Positions 1 to 11,781 of a stretch of 64,000 nucleotides of DNA are shown here, piece after piece. How positions within the stretch are numbered: position 1 is the first letter of the stretch; each line of letters opens with the position of its first letter. The stretch is from Simmondsia chinensis. Taxonomy: Eukaryota > Streptophyta > Magnoliopsida > Caryophyllales > Simmondsiaceae. The position numbers and the translations under genes are program-made. Where the stretch lies: assembly GCA_018398585.1 (NCBI GenBank), contig JAGTTD010000010.1, positions 6,713,501-6,777,500 of the forward strand. The letters are read 5' to 3'. The notes beneath the pieces are model-generated. The model had not been told where the DNA came from, ran no database searches, and was given only the letters and a program-made list of their open reading frames with translations.

Positions 1-673
1 TGAATACCATAGTGCTATATGGGCCCTCTAATACCTCACCATGACCCGACCGGACATCTGTTTTGTGGTAATTCTTGTCTCATAATTTATGCATGCCCCT
101 CGCGCCATTCATTGCAGGTTGTCAAACGCATCCTACGGTTTATTAAACTAACCCCAGACCACGGCCTTACCAGAGTCCTAGGTCCTCTTGCCACTGTTGT
201 TGCTTTTGCAGATAATGATCGGGGTGGCTGCTCAGGTACTAAATTTTCAACAACTAGATATGCCATATATTTTGGCCCTAACCTCATCTCTTGGAGTGCA
301 AAGAAACAAGCCAATGTCTCCAGGTCAATAACGAAATCCGAATACCGAGCCGTCGCCTAAGCCGTAGCTGAAAGTGATTGGATATTATATATCACATATG
401 ACCTTGGGCTCCGACATCTTGGTCCCATCACATTCTACTGTGATAATGTCTCTGCCTCTTACCTAGCCGCAAATCCTGTCTCAAATGACGGAAATAAGCA
501 TGTTGATGTTGATTTTCACTATGTTCGGAAAAAAACTTTGAAAAGGAGTTCTCCAGGTTTCCTACACTCCCACCACAACACAAGTCACTGATATCTTAAC
601 AAAAGGACTTGCCGCTGAGCGCTTCTTCCTTCACAAAGCTAATCTTCATGTAACTCTACCCCGCTCGAATTGA
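1..673 (+). pseudogene. Ty1/copia pol 3' end (reverse transcriptase tail and RNase H)
   Basis: The translated pieces match the C-terminal part of a copia polyprotein: YLTMTRPDI from the end of reverse transcriptase, then RNase H motifs such as WSAKKQANVSRS, FYCDNVSASYLA and VDFHYVRKK. The reading is spread over several frames with internal stops, for example the TAA at about 358-360, so it is dead. The same peptide blocks recur in the copia element at 49.7-55.0 kb, which makes the two related. The 5' part of the element lies outside the window. Confidence 0.85.
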
Positions 674-678
674 GGTGC

Positions 679-870
679 TTATTAGAGGATATATGTATGT
701 GAGCTAGGGTTTTAGTAATGCTCTTATTTCTCTTTTACTTTTATACCTCTAGGCTTATGTCATCCTCATGGTAAGTGTAATCATTTTTCTTCTCTTATTT
801 GCCTATATAAGGTGACCCATGTACCTCATTTCTATTCACTCAATAATAATATTTCTTTGCTTTCATAATT
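679..870 (+). repeat. probable 3' LTR of the truncated copia element
   Basis: The segment directly follows the RNase H stop and a short purine run. It opens with TATTAGAG, like the 3' LTR at 54832-55035, and contains a TATA-like CCTATATAAGG and a CCCATGTACCTCATT stretch similar to that LTR. Its right boundary is an estimate because no partner LTR is in the window. Confidence 0.5.
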
Positions 871-1652
871 AATGCCATTGCATGTAGGTTACTTAAGAAA
901 GAAAAGTTCAAAATCACAGGAAAACATCTTTACATATGTCCACTATTCAACTTATTACTAGATAAGCCCTTATTAAAACCTAACCATGAAGCCATAAAAA
1001 CCAATATAATTTAAAGGCACACAAACAAACACTTATATTTGTCTGTAAAGTATATTAATTTGACATGTCCTTCTTAAATAATAAAAATATATAAATTTGA
1101 AAAAAAATAATAATTTCTGAAGATCGACGCTCGGACAAATTCATTGCACAACCTCATAAAAACAATGCTAGGCATAATTATGACATACGATACAGAATTG
1201 CTATATTGTACCAAACATGTTTAATATATCAGGACAATGACATCATTTTTAGCTAAAAAAAAGTATAATTAATAAAAATATAAATATCATCCATACATTA
1301 TCCGGGCAAAGACTATTTTTAGTTATATGTAATCTTCAATAAAATATTGCATAAAATTTAGAATAAATTGTAAAAAATTTTCTGCCTATTTCCTTAAAAA
1401 CAAGAAGATGCCCTCGCAAAATAAATCAAAGACTTTAGTCTAATTCATCAGGTTGGCCATTAATTCAAGCTTGTATAGGCCATTCGATCCGAGGGGATAA
1501 ATTGTTCGATTTTATTTTCAGAAAAGGTGTTTTCATTTTTAGCAAAATAAAGGAGGCTTTTTTGTGATTTGTTGGCTTTTTTGGTCAAATGTAATTTGTT
1601 GTTTGAATATTCATTTGAATGATCTATCTAACTGCTTAACTACAAAATATAT
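871..1652. other. AT-rich spacer
   Basis: No open frame with recognisable protein content, RNA gene or repeat boundary is visible. Confidence 0.6.
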
Positions 1653-1830
1653 AACAACAACAACAACAAACACAGTGCCTCCAAGGGCTCCCGCATAAGC
1701 AGGGTTTAGGGGGGTAAATTTACGCAGCCTTCCCCCTTCAGGGGACTACCCTGAAGAGAGGCTGTTTCCGAGGACCCCCAACCTGAGAATTTGGTTCGCA
1801 GCATAGAGCAAAAGACCTGCTACAATGATA
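1653..1830 (-). repeat. SINE, Au-like, with (TTG)n tail
   Basis: On the minus strand the unit reads GGTTGGGGGTCCTCGG, AACAGCCTCTC, a CCCTGAAGGGG block, AGGCTGCG, then GGGAGCCCTTGGAGGCACTG, and ends in (TTG)n. That order and the TTG tail are those of a tRNA-derived SINE of the Au type. Related copies are at 23262-23430, 23649-23785, 27546-27622 and 41127-41262. CTACAA occurs on both sides and may be a worn target duplication. The family name is inferred from memory of the consensus. Confidence 0.65.
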
Positions 1831-3526
1831 AAATTTTCCTAAAAATCAATCTATATCTTTAATTCTATGTTGATAACTACCCATGCCTCCCTAAAATCTC
1901 TCGTATCTAACTACTTAATTACAAGTTACTCTTTTCCTAAAAAACTTTCCCTCTCTATTCCCTAATTTTCTAAGCCTTCTATTTCAAAATATCCAAAAAA
2001 TATATTTACAAAGATGTGGGCATAACTGGCCCCTCATAATTTTCTACGTGGTGGTCATGGGGTGGTGGGAGAGGTTATACATTTGTTATAAAGGCAAAGT
2101 AAAATCCAAAAAACCTAATTCTTAAAATTTTTTTTTGGTAAGTGAGTAGGTAAGTACCTACCTACCTAATTCTTAAAATCGAATTAGTCATGCATGAATT
2201 AAAGAAAGAACAACAAAAAAGGAAAAAAAAAACCGTAGATTTGAATTTTATGAAATTGGAGCTTTAAACATTCTCGTTACCACCAAATTCACAAGATGTA
2301 CGTGGAAGGAGAAAGATATAATGCATTGCCAATTTAGAAATGGTCATGCTCCCAACTTAAACATGGTAAGCTTGCTTATGTACATAATTAATTATTTTCT
2401 TTGTAAATTTTTATGGAATTATGTTATGATAACGGACTATTGATAGCATATACTTATTCATAGCGCTCATAAAAGCACTCTAATTTACAAAAGTATCCAC
2501 TAAAAGAAGCATAGTCTTTGTTTTGATACAAACTTTTAACCCATAAAAAAGTAAAAATCAAAATAACTATTGCCCCTTCAAGAAAAATTGTATACAATCT
2601 ACTTATTTCAAAGAGATAGATTACATTTCTAAGACATCAAGCATAAAAAGAAAAATTAGATACATTCTTTTAAAAACACATATTCATTCCATTTACTTTT
2701 AAATATGTATTATATAAAATACAAAAACTTAAAAAATATCTAATTAAATTTGAAAGCTCTCCAAAAGATAAAGCAAATATCTCTTTAGGATAAGAAACAT
2801 TAAAAACTAAAGTACTTTGAATCTCCAACCAACATGCACTAACAAGCAAATATATTTTCATAAAATTTCAATTGATCAAAAATAAATAAATTTCTAAAAG
2901 AAAACTAGAAAAGTATAAAATATTTTGGCAAAATGTTGAAAAAAATTATTTATTAGGACAAAAAGGAAACAATTCAATAAAACAATTTTTTGAAGTTTGA
3001 AAAAAATCAAAACACTTGAAAATAATGAAAGTTATGCCAAAAAAAGCCTAATGTTTCTTCAATAATATATTGCAATCATAAACTATTATGGTTGCCAAAC
3101 ATTATAATTCATTAGCACCCTACAATTTCAAGAACCAAGTTGTTAAGTTCAGTAAAGGCAATGCCGAATTTAACATTGTAATTCAAGATTCAAGCACTGG
3201 CGTGCTTAAAAAAATTCAGGTACATCTTAAGATCTCAAAAAAATTTATTTAATACCTTTTATTAATATCAAAAATCTGCAGCTTTGCATACTTGATTAAT
3301 TAAATATAGTCTAAAAGTTTGATAAACTTTTCAGTTATTCTCTTATATAATTTAATGAACCAATTGCTAAAAATATTAATTTAAATTACTAATATTTTAA
3401 GCAATTGAATTACATAAAATATAGAAGATAACTTACCTACCTTTATTTCAAAATTTGCCTTCGGTCAAACTTGTGACAATTTCTTAATTAATTACAATAA
3501 TAGTAACACGATACAGAATATTATTA
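1831..3526. other. AT-rich spacer
   Basis: Only low-complexity AT-rich sequence. An open frame on the minus strand at 2670-2861 has no recognisable content. Confidence 0.55.
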
Positions 3527-4600
3527 ATATTTTAAAAGATAATGTTCATAAACCCCCCAACCAAAGTGACCTCCAAACTTTCAAATTCATTAATGACACC
3601 TCTAAATTATTAGTAAAAATCAATGTGACCCTCTAACTTCTAATTTTATCAAATACATTCCTAAACTATTAGTCCAAGTCAATATAACCCTCTCAACTTT
3701 TAAATTATATCAAACTATTAACGAAAATTAATTTAATCCATAACTTTAAACTTACCTAAAATATTTAAAACTGTTAAAAAATAGAAAAAAATTAGTTTGT
3801 ATACCTTGAGGCTTGTCAATATATTTTATAGGTGTCCCAAGATTTTAAAATTCTTTGAGTTACTCTAGACTTTCTTAACTTTTTTTTTCAAATATTCTCT
3901 CCATAACTTTATTAATATTCCGCTAAATTATGTTGATATGACGAATAAATAAATAAAATATCTCAAACATAATTTAATTATCATTTATATTTAAAATAAA
4001 TTTAAATATTTAAAATAATTTTAAATCAAAAATAATTTTAAAATAACTTTAAAATTTTAAAAAATATAGAACTCATGAAACCTACCAATAACAAATTTGA
4101 AACAAAATAAATAAAAATTATATTTCTATTTTTAAAATTATTTTAAATTTTTTATATTTATAATTGTTTTAAGTATAAATGACATGTTTTCCCCAAGTTA
4201 TATTATTTTTCAAGTGCCAAGTTAGTTTAATTTAATGGAATACTAACAAAGTTATAGAGATAATACATGGAAAAAGTTATCAAAATTTAGATTATCACAA
4301 AAATATTTTAAAAACTCATAATACCTAAAAAGTATATATATAAAATTTTAGAAACTTTGAATCAAAGTTTTTTAAAATTTTTTAATTATTTCGGATGTCT
4401 TTAATATAATTTTTTAAGTTAGTGAATCAAATTAATTTTAGTTCATTATTCGGGGGTTATTTTGATGAAACTTGAAGTTAGGGAAGTCACATTGATTTTG
4501 ACTAATAGTTTGGAGGTATTTTTGATGAAATTGAAAGTTTTGGAGTCACTTTGATTTTAACTAATAGTTCGGAGAATCTTTTTGAATATTATTCTATTTT
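3527..4600. mobile_element. foldback element, near-complete 1.07-kb palindrome
   Basis: The left arm from about 3527 (AAAGTGACCTCCAAACTTTC, AAAATCAATGTGACCCTCTA) is matched as reverse complement by the right arm ending about 4600 (GAAAGTTTTGGAGTCACTTT, GTCACATTGATTTTGACTAA). The symmetry continues inward to a centre near 4.06 kb, with no coding sequence. This is the form of a non-autonomous foldback or MULE-like element. I could not fix a target duplication, so ends are good to about 10 bases. Confidence 0.7.
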
Positions 4601-5485
4601 AAAAAAATTACATGTTAAACAATTCCAAAAGTATATAATATGAAATATAATAATTGTTTAGCAAAGATGAATGTTTAAATTAGATTAAAAAATTAGAAAA
4701 TATCAAAGGTACTAAAATAAAAGTTTGAAAAAAGTAATATTTTTTTATTTAATTCATTTAAAAACATTAAGGAAAAGTCATTATCTTTAACTTTCTAAAT
4801 TGCTTTTGAATTTATTTTAAAATTTGATTTTTTAACATTTTTTCATAAAATGAATTTTTAACTTCGTAATATTTTTTAACTTCTTAATATTGTTCATATC
4901 TAATTTCTTAGAATAATAGATATATTATAAAAAAATTTTATTTAAATTTTATTCTATCACTCAAAAATAATTATATATGTTTATTTGATGAATGAGAATT
5001 GTTTAATTCAGAACAAATTATTTTTTATTTTCTATTTTTTTCAAAATAAAGCATTTTTTCTATAATAATTTTTTTCAAAATTTTTCAGTTTTTTGTATTT
5101 TTAGTATTGAATTTTCTAATATAATCTTAAACTTTCTTTTTATCAAAAAATTGGTTGTTTTTCATGTTATTAATTTTTAACTGCTTTTCAATGAAAATTT
5201 TATATAAGTCTTTCATATTCCAAATTTATAACATCATTATCATAATTAATTAAAAAATATTCTTAAATTTCATCAAAGATAAAATAATTGAAGATAATGT
5301 AGAAAATTTACGGTGTGTACATGTGTCTTATAAAATAGTAGTTTTTAGATAAATTGCAGAACAATTATGGCTTTTTCTTAAAACTAGAAAACTTATTCCT
5401 ACAAATAAAATTAAATATTTTACCCCTTATTTTTAAAGGGTGATGGAGATGGGAAAAATAAAAAAGAAAAAAATTGAATTAACAA
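4601..5485. other. AT-rich spacer
   Basis: AT-rich sequence with no recognisable gene or repeat ends. Confidence 0.5.
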
Positions 5486-5490
5486 TCAAC

Positions 5491-5853
5491 TGATGCAGCC
5501 GGCAACAGCTTGGCGGGTAGTGTTGGCTGCAAGGGATTGGTTGGCGGCTAGGATGGGGATTCGGCAGAAGATAGAGTTTGATTAGGATTAGTTTTATTTT
5601 TCAGATTTAATTTATAGTTATCTTTTAGTGTTTACCATTAGTCAAATAGCTCCTCTATTAAACAAGAGAAAATCTAGGATTTATTCATTCATAATTTCAG
5701 ATTTATTTCAAGAGTTTCTAGGGTTTTTCTCTTTCTTGGGTTGTGAGAAATTGGGTGACTATTTTTCCCTTATTTTATTATTTTCATAATAAAAGTTCAA
5801 AGAAAGACCGTTGAACCTTCCTGTTCCCAAATTCTACTTCTACGCGCTGCATC
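5491..5853 (+). repeat. gypsy solo LTR, main part (last six bases at 10627-10632)
   Basis: The segment starts TGATGCAGC and ends, across a later insertion, with GCTGCATCA, the same termini as the LTRs of the gypsy element at 39.9-45.2 kb. It also shares the AAAGACCGTTGAACCTTC block near its end. TCAAC precedes it at 5486-5490 and follows the last bases at 10633-10637, a perfect 5-bp target duplication. No internal region exists, so it is a solo LTR. The copia element 5854-10626 sits within its last bases. Confidence 0.85.
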
Positions 5854-5991
5854 TGAAAGAATGAGAAGCACACATAATGTTGTGGCCCTCTCGTATATTT
5901 ATAGAATATATAATCGGCTTACATCATACATAAAGCAGGCCCATTGGGCTCAGATATATATAGTAATAATCCTATACAATATAGTCTAACA
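5854..5991 (-). repeat. 3' LTR of the copia element
   Basis: Plus-strand reading runs from TGAAAGAATGAG to AGTCTAACA, so the minus strand starts TGTTAGACT and ends CTTTCA. It pairs with 10489-10626. Confidence 0.9.
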
Positions 5992-6000
5992 CCCCCCCTC
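5992..6000 (-). promoter_or_regulatory. polypurine tract of the copia element
   Basis: The minus strand reads GAGGGGGGG immediately before the 3' LTR. This is where the primer for plus-strand DNA synthesis forms in LTR retrotransposons. It also encodes the last residues of the polyprotein, ending in a TAG that enters the LTR. Confidence 0.8.
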
Positions 6001-7994
6001 AACCGAAGTAGGAGGTAAACAAATGCGAATGTTGGATCTAAATAATAGAAAAAGTGCACGTGGAAGATTCTTCATGAAGATATCGGCAAATTGCTGTGAG
6101 GAAGGAATATGAAGGACTCAAACAAGACCCAATTGAATGCGTTCACGAACAAAATGGATATCAATCTCAATATGTTTTGTGTGAATATGCTGGATACGGT
6201 TGGTAGACATGTACATGGCAGAAACATTGTCACAATAGACCAAAGTAGCTCGTGGAAGAAGAAGACTGAGCTCACTAAGGAGAGACCGAAGCCAGCAACA
6301 TTCGGACACAGTGTTGGAAACCGCACTGTACTTAGCCTCGGCACTAGAATGAGAGACAGTGGACTATCACTTAGAGGACCATGAGATAATGTTGCTTCCG
6401 AAGAAAACACAGAAATCAAAAGTAAAACGGCGAGTGTCTGGGCAACTAGCCCAATCAGCATCCGAATAAGCCACAAGTTAGTCCAAACGTGTCGGGGAGA
6501 TAGTCAAACCCTGATCAATAGTGCCCTTGATATAGCAAAGGATGCGCTTAACTGCCATCCAGTGTGATGATCGTGGAGCATGTATAAACAAACACACCTA
6601 CTGAACTGCATAAAAAATGTCAGGACGAATAAAGGTGAGATATTGAAGAGCACCAACAATGGACCTGTATAAAGTGGGATCAGTCATAAGTTCGCCATTC
6701 TCCAAGGAAAGCTTGGACTTGGAATCTACAGGTGTAGCAGCAGGTTTGCAGGAGAGCATGTCGAACTGGTCCAGGAGATCATGAGCATATTTAGATTGAG
6801 ACAGGAACAACCCTAAAGATAAGTGAGATACCGAGATGCCGAGAAAGTAAATAAGGCGTCCCAAGTCGGTCATGTCAAACTCAGATTGAAGAGAGCGAAG
6901 GAGTTCATGGAGGACTGTGTGAGAAGATGCTGTGAGAACGATATCATCAACAAAAACCAGTAAAATAGCCATACCATGTCCACAATGTAATACAAATAAA
7001 GATGAATCTGACGTACAGCTGCAAAAACCCAACCTTTGTAAAAAGGTAGCAAAACGAGTGTACCAGGCACCAGGTGCCTGTTTAAGACCATAAAGAGACT
7101 TACGAAGCTTACAAACATGATCAAGATACCGAGAACTGATGAAACCTAGTGGTTACTTCATATAGATCTCTTCATTAACCGTACCATTAAGAAAAGCATT
7201 TTTGACATCGAGTTGATAAATAGGCCAGTGATGAGAAGTGGAAATAGTCGAAACAGTACAAACAGTAGCAGGTTTAACAACATGACAAAAAGTTTCACCG
7301 TAGTCAATGCCATATAGCTGTGTAAAACCTTGAGCAACCAACCGTGCTTTATAGGGTTTAACCTACCATGCTTTATAGCGTTCAACCCGACCTGTAGATG
7401 TTTGTTTAACACGAAAAACCCACTTGGAGCCAACGATGTTACCATGAGGGGGTGGAGGAGCATGATCCCATGTATCATTACAAATAAGATCCTTATATTC
7501 CTCAAGCATGGCATGCTTCCAATTATCATCAGTAATGCCTGCTTATAAGAAAAAGGTACCTCAGGCAAAGAGCTATGAGCAATCATAGAAGGCTTGAGAA
7601 GAGGCTTGACAATACCAGCACGAGCACGAGTCACCATAGGATGAATAGAGGAAGTAGGGGGAGCTAACGCCGGCGCGGGTGATGGGTCCGCAGGAGCGGC
7701 TGCAGCGGTGGGTGACGCCGCAAGGGACGCCGGTGGAGTAGGGGGAGTGGCGGCTGCACTGCCGGGTGGCTCCGTAGGAGGTAGCGCCCGCGGTGGGGGT
7801 AGGCCAGCGAATGTGGAAGACGCAAGCGGGGAAGAGAAAATTTGTTGAAGCCGGTTCATCGTATTTTGAGAGAAAGTACCCAATCGTGCAAATGAAAAAT
7901 TTGCTTCATCATAAACAACATGCCTCGAAATAATAGCTTTATAAGTAGAAAGATCCAAACATTTGTATCCCTTGTGATTTGGTGGATAGCCCAA
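6001..7994 (-). pseudogene. copia reverse transcriptase and RNase H
   Basis: In minus-strand order: a Pro/Ala-rich linker with high GC (about 7640-7860), the reverse transcriptase start [16 protein letters not shown] and [11 protein letters not shown] (7341-7153), the catalytic FVDDIVLTA block (about 6940), YLTFIRPDIFYAV, and RNase H motifs YCDNVSAMYMS and TKHIEIDIHFVRE (about 6230-6130). At least four frame changes and several stops separate these blocks. The product would copy element RNA into DNA. The two Asp of the VDD motif remain, but the reading frame does not. Confidence 0.9.
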
Positions 7995-8039
7995 GAAAAC
8001 ACATAAAGTAGAGTGTGGAGCAAGTTTGTGAGAGGCGGT

Positions 8040-8638
8040 GGCACTCAGATTAGGATAGCAGGCACTACCAAAAACCCGAAAATGATCTTAATTAACTTTC
8101 TTCTTATATAAATGTTGAAAAGGAATCTTTTTATTAATAGAGGTGGATGGTAGGAGGATAATAGTATGAACTGCAACAGAAACTGCTACAACCCAAAATT
8201 CCAAAGGCATGCATGCTTGAAATAAAAGGGAATGCATCATATTACCAATAGTATGATGCATGCGTTCAGTTTTCCATTCTGTTGGGAGGTGTGAGGGCAA
8301 GAAACCCTACTAAGAATGCCCCTTTGCAGAAAAAGACCATTAAAGTCACAGTTGATATATTCAGTACCATTATCACATTGAAAATGTTTGATTTCCATAC
8401 CAAATTGATTCAACACAAAATTACAAAACTGAACAAATAGGTCAAAAACCTCAGATTTGGCATGCATAGGATAAATCCATGCAAAATGAGAATAATAATC
8501 CAATAATAAAAAATAATACTTAAAACCACTAAAACTGATAACAAGCAATGTCCATACATCAGAATGAACAATATTAAAAGGACGCGTAGTACTAGTTACA
8601 GACTTTTGGAGAGGTAAATGACTATGCTTATCAAGCAT
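8040..8638 (-). pseudogene. copia integrase core
   Basis: Minus-strand reading gives IVHSDVW (first catalytic Asp), FQCDNGTEYIN (second Asp) and SCPHTSQQNGK. The motif carrying the catalytic Glu (KTERMHHTIGN) is present only after a frameshift near 8290. The zinc-binding part lies upstream in poorer frames. The intact enzyme inserts element cDNA into the host genome; this copy cannot be translated whole. Confidence 0.85.
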
Positions 8639-8639
8639 G

Positions 8640-9156
8640 ACACAAACTGGACTTAGAAGAATTAGAACAAGAAATAAACTTTTGTTTAACTAAAGTGGAT
8701 AAGATGGGTTCCCCTGGATGACCTAAGTGGTGGTGCCAAGGAGAAGAGGAAACTCAAGACGCTACGAACGATGAATGGAGAAAGGATGATCCTGGAACAG
8801 TGAACAGAGGTCTTGGTCTAACACAGCGGATAATGGTGGACTTCAATTTAGGCTCCTTGACAAAAAAAGCCAAAATAGTCAAATTCAAGTGGGGAGTTAT
8901 TATCAGAACAGAACTGACGGATAGAAAGTAAATTTTTGGATAAATCGGGAACGAATAGTATTTTATTTAAAGTGAAACGATCTGCAGGAGTACAAATAAA
9001 ACAAGACCCAATGCCCGTAATAGAAAGAGATGCACCATTACCTACCAAAATTTTATCAGAACCAGTATATGGAGAGAAGGATGTGAGGATACCTGAGTTA
9101 TTTGTCATGTGAGAGCAACCCCACTGTCCATGACACAATTTGGGTCAAGAACAGGG
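8640..9156 (-). pseudogene. copia protease and pre-integrase region
   Basis: Minus-strand reading contains VMDSG followed after a frame change by SHMTNNSG, the copia aspartic protease signature, then ILVGNGASLSITGIG and FVPDLSKNLLSI. The active Asp-Ser-Gly is visible at about 9127 but is out of frame with the rest. It lies between gag and integrase as expected for copia. Confidence 0.8.
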
Positions 9157-10305
9157 GTGGAATATAACTGTTGGGAAAACTGACTCGCATCAAAACCTAG
9201 GTAAAAACCATATCCAGTGGTCTAAGCATTATTTGCAGGATGAAATTGTGACTAAGAAGATGCGTTACCACCCTTATGAGCCGACCCAAATTGAGGCATG
9301 CTATACGACACGGGCCACGGCATCGGCCATGGCATACCCCTAAAATTCTGGCCCCACATGTTGCATCCATGGATCTCCATAACCTCTACCATTACGTCCA
9401 CGACCTTGGCCATTACCTTGACCTCCATGACCTCTACCATTACCTCGAACATTACCAAATTGATGTCCAGAACCGGGATTATGGTGCCACGGGAGGCGGC
9501 ACTGGTGCAACCGGTGGCGGCGTCTACTGGATGGCGGCAGCCATCCTTGCTGGGGGTGTAGGGGCCACCTCAGTGGTCCCAGTAGCAATAAGAAGGGAAA
9601 GGGCATTGTTGCTAGCATTTTAAAGACGGGATTCCTCATTCAATAATATAGAGCGGGCCTCAATAAAAGAAGGAAAAGGAACTCTATATGTAATGGAGGT
9701 ACAAACAGCATGAAAATCTTTATAATCAGAGAGACCATCCACAGCAACTGGAACCATATCAACATCAGAGATAGAGGCATGTACAGATTTAAGATTATTA
9801 GCCAGGGATTTAATTTTGGTGAGGTATGCTAGCATGGAGAGATTGCCCTTCTTAATATTAGTTAACTCTCGTTTATATTGTAATTGGCGTGATTGAGCAA
9901 AATTAGTAAAAAGTTTAGTAATGGAACCCAAAGCGAAGCAGCAGTTAAATCATCATCATCACCACAAACAGCACTAGCAAGGTCAGAAGAGATAGTACCG
10001 AGGATCCAAGATATAAGTAGATTGTCCATCTGTCTCGAATAGCGATAAGTTGAATAGGTTACAACATGTGGGAGAGATGAATCGTCCAGATGATCATCAA
10101 TAGCATAACCCCGACAAGCGGAGATAAAAGAGCGAAGCCAAACCAAGTAGGTTGATGGATCATTCAAATTAAGGGTAGACGATATGTGTTGCCGGATATT
10201 AGAGACACTGAAAGGTGTAGGGAGAGACGAGTTAACACCGGTTGTAGGGGTTGTGGATGTGGCACCAGTAATGGGAGAAGGGGCAGAGGAGGTGGCATCA
10301 GCCAT
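9157..10305 (-). pseudogene. copia gag (UBN2-type)
   Basis: The start codon at 10305 opens a frame rich in Ser and Thr, then STYLVWLRSFISACRGYAI. The core continues in another frame (9931-9620) with ELTNIKKGNLSMLAYLTKIK, the capsid pattern of the UBN2 gag family, and ends in a Gly/Arg-rich tail (GRGHGGQGNGQGRGRNGRG, about 9440-9380). At least two frameshifts break it. The Gly/Arg tail stands where a nucleic-acid-binding zinc knuckle would be; I see no CCHC. Confidence 0.85.
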
Positions 10306-10474
10306 GAAGAAGAAGAGTCGGTGGTGGCTGGGTGGGGAGAGTGACCGCAGTGGGCTAGGGTTTTTTTTGGCTGTTAGGGTTGAAACCCTTTTTCTTTTCT
10401 TTTTTTTTTTTGTTTTGGAAGGAAATTAAATAAAAAACGAACGCTAGTGTTTGCCTTTACTTGAGGGCTCAGGA

Positions 10475-10488
10475 GAGCTCTGATACCA
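10475..10488 (-). promoter_or_regulatory. primer binding site, tRNA-Met type
   Basis: The minus strand reads TGGTATCAGAGCTC directly after the 5' LTR, the complement of the 3' end of plant initiator tRNA-Met, as usual for copia elements. Confidence 0.9.
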
Positions 10489-10626
10489 TAAAAGAATGAA
10501 AAGTACACATAATACTGTGACCCTCTCGTATATTTATAGAATACATAATGGGCTTACATCATACATAAAGTAAGCCCATTGGGCTCAGATATATATAGTA
10601 ATAATCCTGTTCAATATAGTCTAACA
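10489..10626 (-). repeat. 5' LTR of the copia element
   Basis: It has the same length and about 91 percent identity by eye to 5854-5991. The minus strand starts TGTTAGACT. It lies next to the primer binding site. Confidence 0.9.
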
Positions 10627-10637
10627 GCATCATCAAC

Positions 10638-11099
10638 TTAATAGAATTGGACAATGTTATGAGTCAGTAATTTTTTTGTAATTTATATGAAAATTTAATA
10701 TATGAGCAGGTCTGATATATATTACACCTGGTCTCGGTCAATTTACAGCAAGCTGAAAATTCAACTCTTGAATATTATGTCAAACCTTATCAATTACTTT
10801 GAAATATTAAAACAATAAAGTGTTGAATTAAATAATTAATCTCATCGTTTTTCTTACCTTAGGTATTAACAAAGCCTTACGTATATTTTTTCATAGGTAT
10901 GGTGGCGTGTCCACCTCATTGCAAAGGTTGGTTTCGACAAAGTGTATATGCATGCCGCTTTGCATTCAGAATTAATAATAAAAAAAATAAAGATATTCAA
11001 ACTTATGATATCATATAGTCCACTAATAGATATAATATGACTTCTTCAGTTTGCTGTTGCATATGAGCTATCGATGATATGCATATTTCAATTTGAGTT
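10638..11099. other. spacer between two retroelements
   Basis: AT-rich sequence. A short GC-richer block at 10903-10970 follows a polypyrimidine stretch ending CATAG, like an intron-exon border, but its translation is not recognisable and no flanking exons were found. Confidence 0.4.
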
Positions 11100-11479
11100 T
11101 GATACCAAATTACTCAATCAATACTTAATTAACACAATAATCGGGTTTACGGGACAGAAATCAGAGTTGTCCCGTTGTATTTGTATTGCAATAGTGTATG
11201 TATAGGCTCCTTCTATGAAAATTTACAAGAGATGGAGGGAGAAAGACATAAAAGAGAATAGAGAGAGAGAGAGAGAAGAGCACATTCATCAAGCATGAAA
11301 CCCTAATTAACTAACTTCCCTATTTATAACAAACAAGTAGAAAATATCTTAGTAAAATATCTTGAGCTGATGTGTCCAACTTACAGTTGGGAAAGACATA
11401 TTGACAGTAGATTGGCGACAACCAGAGGGATGGCGCGAGCGGTAGGCGTCAATCCTAGGATTAGCCCATGTTCATATCA
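11100..11479 (-). repeat. 3' LTR of the chromovirus
   Basis: It runs from TGATACCAAATTACTC to CATGTTCATATCA on the plus strand and is closely similar to 16106-16483. It contains a short (GA)n tract near 11265 and a TATA-like CTATTTATAAC. Confidence 0.9.
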
Positions 11480-11781
11480 ATGCCGCTCCCTTGAGAAGAT
11501 CCTCGTCCTTGAGGATCGAATGGAGGGAAACGGAGCTGGAAGTCATGAAGGAACTCCCATGTGGCATCTTCTAGAGATTGGCCCACCCATTGGACCAGGA
11601 TTTGAGTAGCAGCTAGGAGACGGCGCTTGACGAGCCTGCGGTCAAGGATGGCAAAGGGCTCGGCCGGGGCAGCAACCGGGCACTCAACGTCAGGCAAAGG
11701 GGTGCTGGAAGAGGGAATAGAAAAATACTTCTTTAGGAGGGAAACATGGACGGGATAGTGGATGGAGGTGTGAGTCAGCAA
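11461..11781 (-). pseudogene. chromodomain at the integrase C-terminus
   Basis: The minus-strand frame reads YPVHVSLLKKYF, then ILDRRLVKRRL, ILVQWVGQ, EDATWE and FQLRFP. This is the chromodomain pattern (beta strands with aromatic residues, then a WE helix) that chromovirus integrases use to target histone marks. It follows the integrase C-terminal region in frame apart from a stop near 11790. The frame runs a few codons into the 3' LTR, as is common in this group. Confidence 0.85.

Larger units (their letters stand above)
5854..10626 (-). mobile_element. Ty1/copia retrotransposon, complete but inactive
   Basis: Two 138-bp LTRs (5854-5991 and 10489-10626) bound the element. GCATC at 5849-5853 and at 10627-10631 is a perfect 5-bp target duplication. 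On the minus strand the order is primer binding site, gag, protease, integrase, reverse transcriptase and RNase H, which is copia order. The LTRs differ at about 12 of 138 positions by eye, so the insertion is old. All coding parts are broken by stops and frameshifts. It lies inside a gypsy solo LTR. Confidence 0.95.

Noticed and set aside
2670..2861. A 63-codon minus-strand frame
   Set aside because: AT-rich chance frame without recognisable content.
7330..7548. Plus-strand frame across the copia reverse transcriptase
   Set aside because: Antisense of recognisable minus-strand pol sequence.
9276..9639. His/Tyr-rich frames on the plus strand
   Set aside because: They are antisense readings of the Gly/Arg-rich tail of the copia gag.
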